DNA of 64,000 bases from Phascolarctos cinereus (Eukaryota; Chordata; Mammalia; Diprotodontia; Phascolarctidae). The notes under the pieces were generated by a model that did no database searches, was not told where the DNA came from, and was given only the letters and a program-made list of their open reading frames with translations. The DNA is taken from positions 124,001-188,000 of the forward strand of contig NW_018344193.1 in NCBI RefSeq assembly GCF_002099425.1. The letters run 5' to 3'. Made by a program: the position numbers and the translations under genes. Below are positions 22,313-33,745 of this stretch, in pieces (positions within the stretch are counted from its first letter, which is position 1; each line of letters opens with the position of its first letter).

Positions 22313-23085
22313 ATTAAATATTTAAAAAAAATTGAATTGGTACAGATTTCATTGGTGCACAGATAGGGAGATTTGCCTTCATAGCTTTATACCAAATGTT
22401 CTCTTTGGTGTTATGGGCAGAACAGAATGCTATTTTGCCCATCTAAAACACTTTCCTATTCAGACCGATGCATGTTCAATTCTTTCCCAAAGAGCTGCTT
22501 TTTAAAAAAATGTCCTCATCCCAGAAGTTTCTCATGATAAGAAATCAGTTTCAGTGGAACTTGTGCTAAATAATTTGAATGGATTTGACAGCAATGCAAA
22601 TGAGAACACTTCTCTGTTGCCATAAATCAACTCATAAATTTTACAGAGGATTCTTATGTCCAGAGAAAATGAAGAGGATACTTTCATTCTGCTGAAGCTC
22701 TGATGTGCCCCCACCCTGCACTGGTGATCAGTAACAAGCAGTCGCTTCCCACAGCTGACATTAATTGCAATATGCTACCTGTCTGCAATTCTGGGGAGCC
22801 TGTATTTTCTCAAAGATAACCTGTGCAAAGATGTCATGAAGGATGACAGGAGATCAATCAAATTTAAAAAGCTGGGAATGTGAGCAAAATTAATGGCAAC
22901 TAGTTATATATATATATTTATATCTCCCATGCAATCTGCTGATAATGCTTGTAGATATTGATTTGTCAGGAGAGGTTAACATTGATCACTAGTAGTCTTT
23001 TAAAAGGGATGTGTGTGTGTTGGTACTGAGAAAACTGGATAAAAAGGCAGTTTTCTGAAACTTAGAACAATAAATTTCTCTTTGC
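22313..23085. other. Unique DNA, candidate conserved non-coding block
   Basis: No repeat or gene recognised. The part 22530-22880 has mixed composition and the homeodomain-type string 'gacattaattgcaatatgct'. An AT microsatellite scrap lies near 22908. Candidate only. Confidence 0.4.
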
Positions 23086-23087
23086 CA

Positions 23088-23150
23088 TTTAATCATAGAA
23101 TCATAGGATTTAAAATTGGAAGGGACCTTAAAGGTCATAATAATAGAATA
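23088..23150 (-). repeat. MIR-type SINE fragment
   Basis: 'aatcataggatttaaaattg' and 'gaagggaccttaaaggtcat' match the opening of the MIR-type repeat also seen at 3.08 and 16.9 kb. Confidence 0.55.
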
Positions 23151-23854
23151 TCTCATAGAGTAGAAATTCCTTCTACAATATCCTTGACAGATGGTCTTCC
23201 AGCTACAACCTGCATTCTTGTAACTTTCACCCCCTTTTGCCTTTGGGAACAACAAAGACCAAACCCTCCTTTTCTTTCTTTCCTTTTTTTATTTTAAAAA
23301 TTAACCCATTTATGTTTTATCTTATTTTAAAGATTTTTATTGATATCCTTGGTTTTTATATTGAAATAATTTTTCATCTACCCCAAACAGATTGAATCCT
23401 TCCTTGTGACAAAGAAAACCAATTACACAAAAATCTGATACAGAAAAACTTTGTCAGATAATGTATACAGTATTCTGTCCTTGCAGAACCCAGTCTCTTT
23501 TTTGGGAGAGAAGAGGTAGGTTTTGTTATTTCTTCTCTAGGACTTTCATTTTTAAAAAAATTCTTCTCTTTTGATCTTTTAATTTTCATTGTTTTAATGC
23601 TTTATTTTGTCTTTTTGTTTCCCTTCCAGCATCTGCCTTTTTCTCTTCTTGAGTCATATTCTCTTGGTGACTTTGTCAGTTGCTATGTGTTTCACTGTCA
23701 TCTCTACTCAGATGACTCAGACCTCTCAAACCCACTCCTCTTTCAAACTTCCCTATTTTTGTTGAAGGTACCACTGTCCTTCCAGTCTAGCAGATAGGTA
23801 CATAATCTGTCCATTATCCTGGACTCCTCATTGTTCATCATCCTGCATCTTGGG

Positions 23855-24065
23855 TGATGCAGTGCAAAGAACATTGGACCTGAAGTCAAACACGTAACTA
23901 GTTTCGCCTCCGTTTCCTCAATGGCAAAATGACATTTTATAGGTGTAAAATAATAGCACCTACCTTCCAGGGTTATCATGAGGATCAAATCAGATAATAC
24001 ATGTAAAATATTTAACACTGTGTGTGGCACATAGGAAGTACCACATATATGTTAGTTATTATTAT
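23855..24065 (+). repeat. MIR SINE
   Basis: 'gcagtgcaaagaacattgga', 'cgtttcctcaatggcaaaat', 'ttatcatgaggatcaaatca' and 'tatatgttagttattattat' run head to tail as a MIR on the plus strand. Confidence 0.8.
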
Positions 24066-24074
24066 CATCTTCAT

Positions 24075-24960
24075 GTTTAAGCAATTACCTAATTTTGCTG
24101 TTTCTACACCCACAGTATCTCTTGCATTTCACCCCTTCTCTATAATCCCACACCCACCACCTTAATTAAGGTCCTCAACACCTCTCATGCTGTTAATCCA
24201 ACAAGCTCCTAACTGGGGTCTCTGTCTCAGAATTCTCTCCAGTCAGTCCATCCTCCATACAACTGCCAAAGTGATTGTCATTAAATGCAAATCTGACTTG
24301 TTTCTCCACTTTATGAATGTCATTGGCTTGCTATTGCCTCCACCATTTGGCATTTAAAGCCATTCACAACCTGTCTCTATTCTTTTTTTTTTTTGTCTTT
24401 TGGCTAGGCAATGGGGTTAAGTGACTTGCCCAGGGTCACACAGCTAGTATGTGTTATGTGTCTGAGGCCGGATTTGAACTCAGGTCCTCCTGAATCCAGG
24501 GCCGGTGCTCTATCCACTGCGCCATCTAGCTGCCCAAACCTGTCTCTATTCTTTGCAGGCTTATTGCACACTGTTCCTTCTCAAAGTTTATGGTCCTGCC
24601 AGACTAGTCTTCTAGCTGTTCCTTACAAACAACTCTCCATCTCCCAACTCTGTCTTCTCACATGCTGTCATTCTATCCTTAGAACGAACTCCATGCTCAC
24701 CTCTGCTTCTCAGAATACTTAGATTCCTTTAAAGTTTAACTCAAATGCTATCTTCTTTCCATATTTGGTCTCTCCTCATCTTCCTACCTACTAGCCCCAT
24801 TCACCTGCTAAAATTATGTTATGTTTATTTTTACATACTTATAAATGTCAAGTACATATTTTCCCCCTAAGGGAAAGCAAGCTCCTTGAGGGCTGGTACG
24901 GTTTCATTCTTGTCCTTAGTGAATAGCATATAATTATTTGTTCCTGGTGACTTAAACTCA
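24075..24960 (+). repeat. L2 LINE 3' region, interrupted by a SINE
   Basis: Long L2 3' sequence: 'tccatcctccatacaactgc', 'ggcatttaaagccattcaca', 'acctgtctctatt', then after a SINE 'actctgtcttctcacatgct' and the terminus 'agcaagctccttgagggctg'. One of the longest L2 copies here. Confidence 0.85.
24386..24536 (-). mobile_element. Short poly-A SINE (WSINE1-like), young insertion
   Basis: A minus-strand SINE with 'ggctaggcaatggggttaag', 'tgacttgcccagggtcacac' and 'gcgccatctagctgccc'. It sits in an L2 copy and is flanked by a perfect 18-bp duplication, 'aacctgtctctattcttt', at 24368-24385 and 24537-24554. The intact duplication and low divergence indicate a relatively recent event. The open frame from 24411 crosses it and is not a gene. 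Confidence 0.97.
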
Positions 24961-25589
24961 TTGAGGGCAATGCTTTTTTATTATTTCTTTACTGACCTTA
25001 GCTTTTGACTTTCTGGTAACTGCATTATATCCTTCCCTCTCTTTGGCAGAAAGAACAGAAGCAAAATAAAAAATTAGTTGACTCTATCTTTACTCTATTA
25101 ACCATTTTCAGTTTCATCCACCCTGATATAGGACCTTTGCATAACTTAAGGAAAAAAACCCCACAAAAAAACCTTTTTTCCATTATCTTTAGAATTCATT
25201 ATTTTATGACTCCATTCATTTTATGTTTTAGGGTTCCTAAGACTAGTCTTGTAGGACCATATCTCTGTTTTGTAATCATCCTCCATTTTCTGCCCTTGCT
25301 TTCATCTTCTGTTTATATATTTTAAATGTTTAAATTGATCAACAAGTTCCCTGTGCATCTAAATTGGTCACTCAAAATACATTTCCCTTTTCTTCAATAC
25401 AGGAATAATTTATCTTTGGCTCTTTAAAAGTTGTATCTTAAGTGTATCCCATCCCTCCTGGGTTGACTTACTGTGTTTTAGGCCATGAGATTCTACCCAT
25501 TCTTTTTCTGACTGAACCCATTAAAATCTACTCTTTCCAAACCTAGGATGCATATTAGGCCATGCTGGATTTGAACTCTGGTAGAGTTA
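24961..25589. other. Unassigned AT-rich DNA
   Basis: No gene or named repeat seen. Confidence 0.4.
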
Positions 25590-26165
25590 GTTTTGAATGC
25601 CAGCTCAGACTCCTCCTAGATATGTGACCATAGACAGGTAATTTATTTGACGTGATCATAAACAAGTCACTTATATAACTTGTGATTTTGTGGGCGTTTG
25701 AAGCTTGCCTCTGACCTTTTTTTAGCTGTATGACTTATCCAAGTTGCATATATTTGTCATTCAGCCATATGGACCATCCATCTTTAATCTGGATCACAGA
25801 GATACTGTAGTCTTTTTTTTTTTTTGGCTAGGCAATGGGGTTAAGTGACTTGCCCAGGGTCACACAGCTAGTAAATGTTATGTGTCTGAGGGTGGATTTG
25901 AACTCAGGTCCTCCTGAATCCAGGGCTGGTGCTCTATCCACTGTGCCACCTAGCTGCCCCAGAGATACTGTAGTCTTAATGAGGGATATTCTTATCCAAT
26001 TGGTTTATATAATAATTTTTACAATTACTCTGAGCTCCATTTCCTTATTTGAAATTCAGGTATACCTGCATTACCTATTCCAAAGTTGTTATGAGGAACA
26101 GATGACATAATATATACAAAGCATTTTGTTAATCTTGAAGTCTTACATAAATGTCAGTTATGATG
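25590..26165 (+). repeat. MIR SINE, interrupted
   Basis: The left MIR part ('gtttgaagcttgcctctgac', 'agctgtatgacttatccaag') and right part ('ctccatttccttatttgaaa', 'tgttatgaggaacagatgac', 'cataaatgtcagttatgatg') flank a non-MIR segment and a SINE. The non-MIR segment recurs at 27.2 kb with the same MIR junction. Confidence 0.65.
25815..25960 (-). mobile_element. Short poly-A SINE (WSINE1-like), young insertion
   Basis: Minus-strand SINE ('ggctaggcaatggggttaag', 'cctgaatccagggctggtgc', 'gtgccacctagctgcccc'). It has a perfect 17-bp target duplication, 'agagatactgtagtctt', at 25798-25814 and 25961-25977. Very close in sequence to the copy at 24.4 kb. Confidence 0.97.
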
Positions 26166-26329
26166 ATTTTTTACAATTTACCACCAACAGTTTGGGAAGA
26201 TACAGTATGATATTTACAGATGACAGGGAAAATGGAACTATTCAGTACATATTTTGTTTCTTTTCTTTTAAGCAATTCTTTTCAGACTAGAATGCGTTGA
26301 ACAAACAATGTAATTATTGTTAGCATCAA

Positions 26330-26540
26330 ATGCTTTAATTTTTGCAATGCATTTTATACACATTGCCCATTTGATCTTCACAACTCTGTGAGATAAGCCC
26401 TAGAGGTATTATTAACTCCTCATTTTACAGGTGAGGAACTTGAGGCCCAAAGTAGCTAAGTGATTTGTCCATGGTTATACAACTAGTACAGATCTCCTGA
26501 CTCCAAATTTATTACCCTTTCCCATAGTGTACCGCTCTGA
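26330..26540 (-). repeat. MIR SINE
   Basis: 'gcccatttgatcttcacaac', 'cctcattttacaggtgagga' and 'gatctcctgactccaaattt' read as MIR on the complementary strand. Confidence 0.75.
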
Positions 26541-27129
26541 TACCCCAAAGTACAAAGAGATAGTAGGAGTACCTAGTTTTAAATTAGTTCAGGTGTCAAA
26601 GTCTGGCATAATTATATTGCAAGATGCTAAAGAAACATAATGATATCATCTTTGATCCACTATCTGTAAATGTTGAGAAGTCATGGAGAACTTATTGAAG
26701 CTCAGAAATTGGAGATGTGAAAATAGGAATGATGGGCTCTTGGCAGAAAATAGAAGGCACTTAACAAGAGCTGGTAAACATATTTGGCTTGTGTCTAGCT
26801 TTAAACTGAAAGAGAAGGGTAGAGGGAAAAATTGTCCACATATATCTGCCAAACCAGATACTATGGAGTAGCAGTTTCAACACAGGAATAAGAAAAGCAG
26901 CACAGACAGCTGGTAATTCACAGGAGACAAAACTTAAGAAGAGATCCAGTTTTAAAACCATTGGCTTCAGATATGTGTAATCAAAAGCACAAAATAAAAA
27001 GCCCAGTGATGCAGCCATACCAGTTTCTTTAGGTGCCTATTTGCCTTGTCCTTTTCTTCATTTTCCTCCTCCACAATCCTTTATCTTGGCATTTCTTTCT
27101 AACTATAATTACTTGCAATTGTATACTTG
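26541..27129. other. Unassigned DNA
   Basis: No gene is supported; open frames on both strands are short. The 26680-26880 part vaguely recalls LINE sequence but not enough to call. Confidence 0.35.
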
Positions 27130-27335
27130 AGAGTCATTATGGTGTGACTGAAAAAGTTCTGGAATTGGATTTGGGATAAATGTGAGTTTGAAGCCTGCCT
27201 CTGACCTTATTAGCTCTGTGGCCTGTCCAAGTTGCATGTATTTATCATTTAGCCATATGGATTGTCCATTCTTATTCAAGATCACAGGAATACCATCATC
27301 TTAATGGTAAACATTCTTTATCCACTTGGTTTTTC
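27130..27335 (+). repeat. MIR fragment joined to a segment shared with 25.7-26.0 kb
   Basis: 'ggtgtgactgaaaaagttct', 'gtttgaagcctgcctctgac' and 'ggcctgtccaagt' are MIR. From 'tgcatgtatttatcatttag' on, the sequence leaves MIR but parallels 25750-26006 (minus its SINE), about 80% alike by eye over about 147 bp. Confidence 0.6.
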
Positions 27336-27499
27336 CTGTATTGATGGTTAGATCAAAGTTTTTGTAATGATTATGTATCTCATTTAGTAAAATCTGAAAT
27401 ATTCTGTAATTGATGAAATCAACATAATGTTCATCTACAAAAGGGAACATTAGGCATATTTGACCATCTTTGATTTCAATTCTTTACCAACAGTCAGGC

Positions 27500-27815
27500 A
27501 ATTGCTCCGGCAATCAAAAAGCATTTTTTTGAATGTGTCAGCTAGTATGTTAAGCACTGGGGAGCCAAAGAATGGTTAAAAAAAAAGCTTCTGTCCTCAA
27601 GGAACTCTCATTTAAATGAGGGAGACAACATGTAAAGACTATATAAAGAACAACTGGATGGTAATCTTACAGGGGAAGACAGTGGCTTCTAGGGGTGACT
27701 GGGAAAGACTTCCTATTGAAGACAGGAAGGTAGGACCTGATCTGAATATTGAAGGAGGCCAAGGAAACTTTGGAGATTAGAAGAGGAAATCCTATAGGCA
27801 TGGAGTAAGACAATC
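27500..27815 (+). repeat. Ancient interspersed repeat, unclassified (type A, long copy)
   Basis: The type A opening ('agcactggggagccaaagaa', 'cttctgtcctcaaggaactc', 'gagggagacaacatgtaaag') continues into a second part ('actgggaaagacttcctatt', 'gaatattgaaggaggccaag'). Other loci (33.63, 55.02, 62.86 kb) show the second part alone or attached, so the two belong to one longer family. Confidence 0.6.
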
Positions 27816-28910
27816 AATTAAAAATAATTATAAAATGAACATTGAAAGAAAAGGTAATGCAACTTATTACAGTAAATACTTATAGGAAAATAACATCTGC
27901 TTAAACTGTGATCTTGTTTGGCAAAATACTCTGGTCACTTCTATGCTCAGAAAAAAAATTTTTGGGGATATTTGTAAAATATAGAGTTATGAAACAGCTG
28001 AGTGATTTTCTAAATTTTCATCCTTAATGTCTTCTATATTTTCTTGTTAAACACTTGGTTTCTTAAATGGATATGTTAAGGCCCCCTTAGTCAGTTTTTA
28101 AGGTCAACAGACCTATTGTGGGTTCACTTTCTGGCTATTTAGGTGAGGCAAGTACTGCTTTAGAGGATGGAAGAGACAAAACCAGCGATTACTTAAGCAG
28201 ATCACATTTATATGATTTTACCAGTGAAACAGACTGACTGCTTCATGACTGAGTCTGGCAATGGCTACAGATCTCATTCCACAGATTCTCAAATTGCTGA
28301 AAGTGAACTTAAAGGTCTCAGAGTATTTGACTTTTGCTGATGTTTTTGAAGTATCCCCATGGCATTTGGAGGCTGCCTTGATCATATAATGCATAACATC
28401 TTCCTAATTTGAAAGAAAAAAAAACAGGTGTGAGGATAAAGATTGCATCAATATGCTCATAATGAGATTTCCCTGTCATAAGGAGCAAGCAACAAAGTTG
28501 GTAACTGCCTGTTATTATCTCCCCATCTTTCAATTTTTCCATCTGGCAAGAAAACATTGTGATCCATTGGAAAACATAGCTCAGACTCATTAAAAATGAG
28601 ATTAACTTGTTATGGACTGAAGAAGTTTACATTAGAACAGAGTGGGGTATTTTACAAAGTTTTCCTTTTTCCTTTTCTTTTCCTTTTTCAGAGAACATGC
28701 AGATTTTAGAGTACAGGAAGTTGAATACATTTGTGCATAGAAAGAGAAACTACATAATATTAAAGGATGGTGTATATATACATGTCACTGAGAGACTATA
28801 GAAGGTGCAATACCCGAACCTTGGCAAAATTGTCAAGTAGGAGAACTTCTGTTTCCAGTGTCTTCACTCTCTATCTCTGTCAACCCCCTTCTCACACACA
28901 TTATAGTAAG
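27816..28910. other. Unassigned unique DNA
   Basis: About 1.1 kb without a recognised repeat or gene. Short polypyrimidine and poly-A runs occur near 28420 and 28670. Confidence 0.4.
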
Positions 28911-29000
<90 letters not shown>

Positions 29001-29030
29001 CTCTCTCTCTCTCCTGTCTCTCTCTGTCTG
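28911..29030 (+). repeat. (TC)n microsatellite
   Basis: About 45 uninterrupted TC dinucleotides, then interrupted TC/TG ends. It accounts for the Ser-Leu and Arg-Glu frames on both strands. Confidence 0.97.
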
Positions 29031-29084
29031 TATCATCTCTAGTAGAATCTCCTCTCAGACCCTTCATTCACAGTGGGGTATCAA

Positions 29085-29305
29085 TGACTAATAATAGTTT
29101 AAAGTGCTGCCTTTTCCAGCTACATTTATTATTTTCTTGGTTCAGCTTCATTTTGCATCAGTTCATATGTCTTCTCATGCTTTTCTGTACCCTTTATATT
29201 TGTTATTTCTTACAATGCTGTAATATTCTAGGATATTCATATAACATGATTATTTAGCCAATTCTCCAATCAGTGAGTATTTGTTTTATATTTGCTGTTA
29301 ACACT
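29085..29305 (-). mobile_element. LINE-1 ORF2 3' fragment, old
   Basis: 'cttcattttgcatcagttca', 'tgtcttctcatgcttttctg', 'ttatttcttacaatgctgta' and 'ttagccaattctccaatcag' are degraded forms of the L1 ORF2 C-terminal sequence seen intact at 44.6 and 57.6 kb, minus strand. Confidence 0.7.
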
Positions 29306-29317
29306 AGCTCATATTTA

Positions 29318-29550
29318 TGGAGAGGCACCTGGCTGGAGTGGATAGAGTGCTGGACTTGGAGTCAGAAAGACCTCTGTCTACAATTTGCCTCTGATACTTC
29401 TTGGCTGTGTGACCTTGGAGAAGTCACTTAAAACTAAACCTCAATCTAATAATGTATAAAGTACTGACTTCAAAAGTTTGTGAGACTCAAAACAACACAT
29501 ATAAATGTTTTGTAAAACTGTATAGTGTGTATAAATGTCAAATATTAAAT
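29318..29550 (+). repeat. tRNA-SINE/MIR copy
   Basis: 'ggagtggatagagtgctgga', 'cttggagtcagaaagacctc' and 'ctgtgtgaccttggagaagt' lead into a MIR-like 3' half ('ttgtgagactcaaaacaaca', 'tataaatgttttgtaaaact'). Confidence 0.75.
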
Positions 29551-30084
29551 AGTGCTTAAAGTATACATTTGAATAAAGCATTAAGCTAAAAGAATGAAAC
29601 TCTACCTGCTGGAATTACGGGTATCAATGAATAGGTTGAGAGGCTTAGAAGAGACATTTAGGTCTTTGTGAAATTGTATCATATACAGTAGATGGTGGCT
29701 TATAAACAAAGCCAATCTTAGGGAATATCAAAGAAAAAGAAAACACCAGCCCCTCTCTTTATGGAGTTGGTAATGTAGCGCAAAGATAGCTCCCAAAAGT
29801 AAGACACTTGGAGAATGCTCTGTTTAAAATTGCAAATCTGTGCAATCCAAATTGACCATAATACATAATTGTTGAGATAAGGAGTCAGAGTAGGGTGGGA
29901 TCAGTTCTAGAACCTTTACCAAATCATCTGAGTTTTAACTATAGAGAAGGTGTATAATTAAGAGATTTTGCCATAACAGAAACATAGGAATTGTGATGTT
30001 TTTTTCCTCCTCTTCATTAAAATATTTTCAGTATTTGAAGACAGGGAATTTTAACGAATACCTTAATCTAAATAACCAGGTGTA

Positions 30085-30200
30085 GGGGAGGAGCAGTATG
30101 GTATAATGGGTAGAGTCAGAAAGCCTTGGGTTCAAGTTTTTCCTCTGACTTAATGGCTATGTGATAATTGTTAAGCTACTCAAGCCCTGTGTGCTCTGCC
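30085..30200 (+). repeat. MIR SINE fragment
   Basis: 'gcagtatggtataatgggta', 'gccttgggttcaagttttt' and 'ggctatgtgataattgttaa' are the tRNA-like head and core of a diverged MIR. Confidence 0.65.
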
Positions 30201-31784
30201 CAACTGAAAATATGAATTGTAGAGCTGCTGCCCATGTGCATATATGCACTAATAAAAGGCTCCTCACTGTGAATTCCCTGTACCAATGAAATCACCAGTT
30301 TACCTTTTATATCCTCACCCCATCACCAAGGTAAAATTAAATGAAAGACTAAGAGAGTTTAATAAGGAGTAAAGGGGTGTGTGTTGATGTGTATATTACA
30401 ATGGTGTGAAGAATATAGTTAAGATGAATGAATCACTGCTGGATAATCAATTCAATGAAAGGTGATTAAAGGTGGCAGGAGTAACTCCAGTGGATGAATT
30501 GAATACCACCAGGCAAGGTGAAAGTCATTAAAAAGAACATGCTTTCCAGGGTTGTCTATGGGCCCAATGCAATTTACTGGAGCATTTATCAAAATTTTAC
30601 TCCCTGAAATAATTTAAGCTGCTTTAGACACAGATACACACACTTACTTGTCACACAAATTGAGAAGTGAAGAAAATCTCTCCAATAAAGGGTCATGATT
30701 AATAACAAAGTATACACTTGAAGGGTTTCCAGTGGGGTGGGGCCAGAGTTTGAGCAAAAAATTCCATATTTGCTATCATTTCTGCTAATGATCTGTAAGA
30801 TGAATCCACAGCGTGTTATTGAAATGTGCACAGTTAAATGGAATTGTAATGCTAACACAGGACTACAGCTGGGAGGAAATACAAGGTTATAGAAGCATGC
30901 AAGAAAATTAGACCTCAAACCAATCCATGCAATTAAAAAGATAAATTCTCAAACATAGGGATAAAACAGAGGAATGGTTGTCAGACATTCAACAGCTGTC
31001 ATCCCAGGAAACTTGGGATAATTGGAGAAGGTTGCAGAAAATCAAGAAAAGGCAAATGTTTCAGAATTTTAAAAATACCTATGAACCTCAAATTATACAT
31101 GTTTACTATAAGTTTATATTAGGGAAGAGGTGGGGATCCTTGAGCACCTTTTGCTACAGAATCCTAGCATCAAAACTATTTAGCTCTCTTTAAAAAGCCA
31201 CGCCTAATGAATATGTATGAAGATTTTGCATCTGCACAGATATGATTTGTCCCATATGTTATCATCCCATAAAAGCAAGACACATGTGAGACTCTTTGTT
31301 GGCTTTCTTTGCTTTGTCTTTCCCCAGTCTCTGACCTTATCTGTTTCTGAACTGACCCACCTGCCAAAGCAACTGCTGCAGCTAAAATCCTAAAACAGGA
31401 GAGTACGGGAGGGCAGAGTAGTCTAGAAAAGAGGCCCTGACAGTGGGGAAAGGAGAGGAGACTTGGGTAGCCTCTTTGTTTACCTGTTGTCCTTTGGTCC
31501 TTCTACCCCTTCATTCACTCTTCTCTTGCCCATGATCATTCCCATTCATGATCGTAGGCAAAAACTACCTCGAAGTGGGGAAGGCAAATGGAACAGAATC
31601 CGTTCTATGTGACCTGAGAACCTCTGTCTTAAATTTGGTAGCAACACTTTCACTTGGCTGATAAAGGGGTAGTTGCATTTACTGCATCTGTCTTCTGAAA
31701 TAACCTTGGACCAGAAGCTAGAGTTTCCCTTGTTTGGACATAGACCTTTCATAGTGTTTCCTACATCCATCCTCTGTTTTTTCA
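30201..31784. other. Unassigned unique DNA
   Basis: About 1.6 kb with no recognised gene or repeat. Open frames (30589-30918 minus, 31546-31785 minus) have no recognisable domain and no supporting signals. Confidence 0.4.
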
Positions 31785-32005
31785 CTCCTACTTACACCTG
31801 TATAGTTCAAGCTCTGGGTTGACTATTATTTTCATGACCTCCCTACCTGTCTCCCTTCCTCTAATGTGTCTCTTATTGGCCACACCTTATTCTGTCTGTA
31901 ATACTGCTCTCTAATTCATCTTTACTTCTCTGCTATGTCAAACCCCCCCCCCCCTTTTAAAAGCTAAAATCTTTCAAGGCTTGAAGATTAAGGTACTAGT
32001 TTGTT
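31785..32005 (+). repeat. L2 LINE fragment with a poly-C run
   Basis: 'tcatgacctccctacctgtc', 'tcttattggccacaccttat' and 'ctttcaaggcttgaagatta' loosely follow L2 order. A run of twelve or so C occurs at about 31942. Confidence 0.5.
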
Positions 32006-32029
32006 ATCTTGGTATTCAAGGACTTATAA

Positions 32030-32130
32030 TGAATGAATGAATAAAACTTGTTTTCTCTGTGCTAAACACTGTGCTAATTGCCAGAGATACACATTGAAAA
32101 GCAAAAAGGGGAAGAAAACACAGAGAGGAG
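32030..32130 (+). repeat. Ancient interspersed repeat, unclassified (type A)
   Basis: 'tgaatgaataaaacttgttt' and 'gtgctaaacactgtgctaat' followed by 'gccagagatacacattgaaa' match the opening of the type A theme. Confidence 0.5.
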
Positions 32131-32399
32131 GGTTCAAATGCATTAAACATGCTAAGGTCTGGTGAGCCAGAAGTTGTAGTGCCAGGGAAATTGGCAGAGC
32201 CATTCAGTTCATAGGGTGCAGTGTCAGGGAAGATGGCAAGTCCCCAAGTCATCTAAGTGCCATGAGAACCCATGATAGTGGGTGGTGCTTAATGGGCTTA
32301 TCCAACAACTATTAGGAAGAGGGGAATGTGTGTGTATGAAGTTAGAGATGAGTGGTCTATGTCCAGCCTGAAAGGGGTGGTAAAGTAAAACGAGGTTGG

Positions 32400-32770
32400 G
32401 GGAAGGGCCTTCCATAACCCCTTATGGCTCTTATTGGGTTCCAATTTATTTTTTCATCTTGATTGCCTACTCCTGTCACATTTCTGACAAATTGTTGCAT
32501 GTGCCATTCCAGGAGCACGTCTTGCCCTTTTATTCCTTGGAACTCTTGTTTATGCTCTTCTCCCTTCCTTGGATGTCCTCTTCCCCAATACTACCACTTA
32601 AGAGTTTGTCTAATTTTCAAGACCATCTCAGATGTCATCTCTTCTCTGATGCCCAGTTTTTTCCCTCCTCCGAACTCCTAAATCATTTTGTTTGTATCTC
32701 ATACCACTTAGCATACTGCTTCACACTGTGGTATTTGTATGTCTTGTCCACTTGCCTAGCCTGCACATTT
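32400..32770 (+). repeat. L2 LINE 3' region
   Basis: 'tgtgccattccaggagcacg', 'tccttggatgtcctcttccc', 'ttcaagaccatctcagatgt' and 'gatgcccagttttttccctc' keep L2 phrase order. The 135-residue frame at 32396-32803 lies on this repeat and is not a gene. Confidence 0.75.
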
Positions 32771-33074
32771 GAAGGGCTAAAAGATGGGCAGGATGGGAAG
32801 TAGTCAACCATTGATACAGACATTCTTGGGTCTTCTTAGTGTCAACAGAGCAAGTCATGCATGAATGGTAGACTTAAAGAGATCTGTAGAAGTTAACCTT
32901 TTGATTGCTTGGCATTGGACCTAGTGGGGACCTCATCCCTCCTGGCATTCAAAGATCTGCTCTCCTAATATTTAATAGTTAGCCAGCATTTGACATTTAG
33001 GTCATATATCACTATGTCTTCTAACCTTAAAATGGTTGTTATGTAAACAGTGTTTATTATAGTTATTGCTGTTG

Positions 33075-33215
33075 TTGTTTTAGTCTCTTCTATTGGACTC
33101 TAGGTTCCTTAAGAAAAGGGATATAGTTTTATCTAAGCTTTGTAACTTCTTAGTACCCAGTAAGTGATCTGCACACAATGAGTGCTTTAATGTTTGTTGT
33201 ATTGAATTGAAGGCA
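33075..33215 (+). repeat. L2 LINE 3' end
   Basis: 'ggactctaggttccttaaga', 'ttcttagtacccagtaagtg' and 'gcacacaatgagtgctttaa' are the L2 terminus. Confidence 0.75.
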
Positions 33216-33287
33216 AGTATTGTTTCTCTCCTGTATTTGTATCCTTCACCATCAATACAGTAGGACATCAATGGCCTCCTTGCTATT

Positions 33288-33618
33288 CCTCTGACAAGAC
33301 ACTCCATCTCTTGATGCCTGGCATTTTTTACTGATTATTTCCCATATCTGGAACTCTTTCTTCATCTCCATCTCCTGGTCTTCTCATCTTTCTTCAAGCC
33401 CCAGCTAAAATCTCATTTTTAATGAATAATTTCCTTATCCCCTTTAACATGAGTGTCTTTCATCTGTTGATCACCTCCAATTTATAGCGTATAGTACATA
33501 GTTATTTGCTTTCTTAGATTATGATCTCCTTGAAAACAGAGATTGTCTTTTGACTTTGATCACTCATCATAGTGTTTTGCACATAGCGGGTGCTTAATCT
33601 ATGCATATCGTCTGACTA
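33288..33618 (+). repeat. L2 LINE 3' region to terminus
   Basis: 'catatctggaactctttctt', 'tcttcaagccccagctaaaa', 'tttccttatcccctttaaca' and the terminus 'tgatctccttgaaaacagag', 'ttgcacatagcgggtgctta'. A second L2 copy directly after the previous one in the same orientation. Confidence 0.85.
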
Positions 33619-33629
33619 GTAACTGTGGG

Positions 33630-33745
33630 GAGAAGTACCAGGAAAGACCTTAAGCAGGAAGTGGTACTTGAGTTACATCTTGAAAGAAAATTGAGATTCT
33701 GTGAGAAAGAGGGGAGGATGATGTTCATTCCTGTACAAAGAAGGA
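33630..33745 (+). repeat. Ancient repeat, second part of type A
   Basis: 'ccaggaaagaccttaagcag', 'gaagtggtacttgagttaca' and 'tcttgaaagaaaattgagat' resemble the second part of the family at 27.7 and 62.9 kb. Confidence 0.5.

Noticed and set aside
24411-24722. Frame beginning 'MGLSDLPRVTQL' (also at 25835 and within 50489)
   Set aside because: It is the reverse-oriented tRNA-derived SINE read as protein; the identical start at several SINE copies proves the point.
28767-29091. Ser-Leu and Arg-Glu-rich open frames on both strands
   Set aside because: They are translations of the (TC)n microsatellite; no coding signal lies outside the repeat.
32396-32803. 135-residue frame, the longest in the window
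   Set aside because: It overlaps an L2 3' region and has no domain, start context or conservation evidence.
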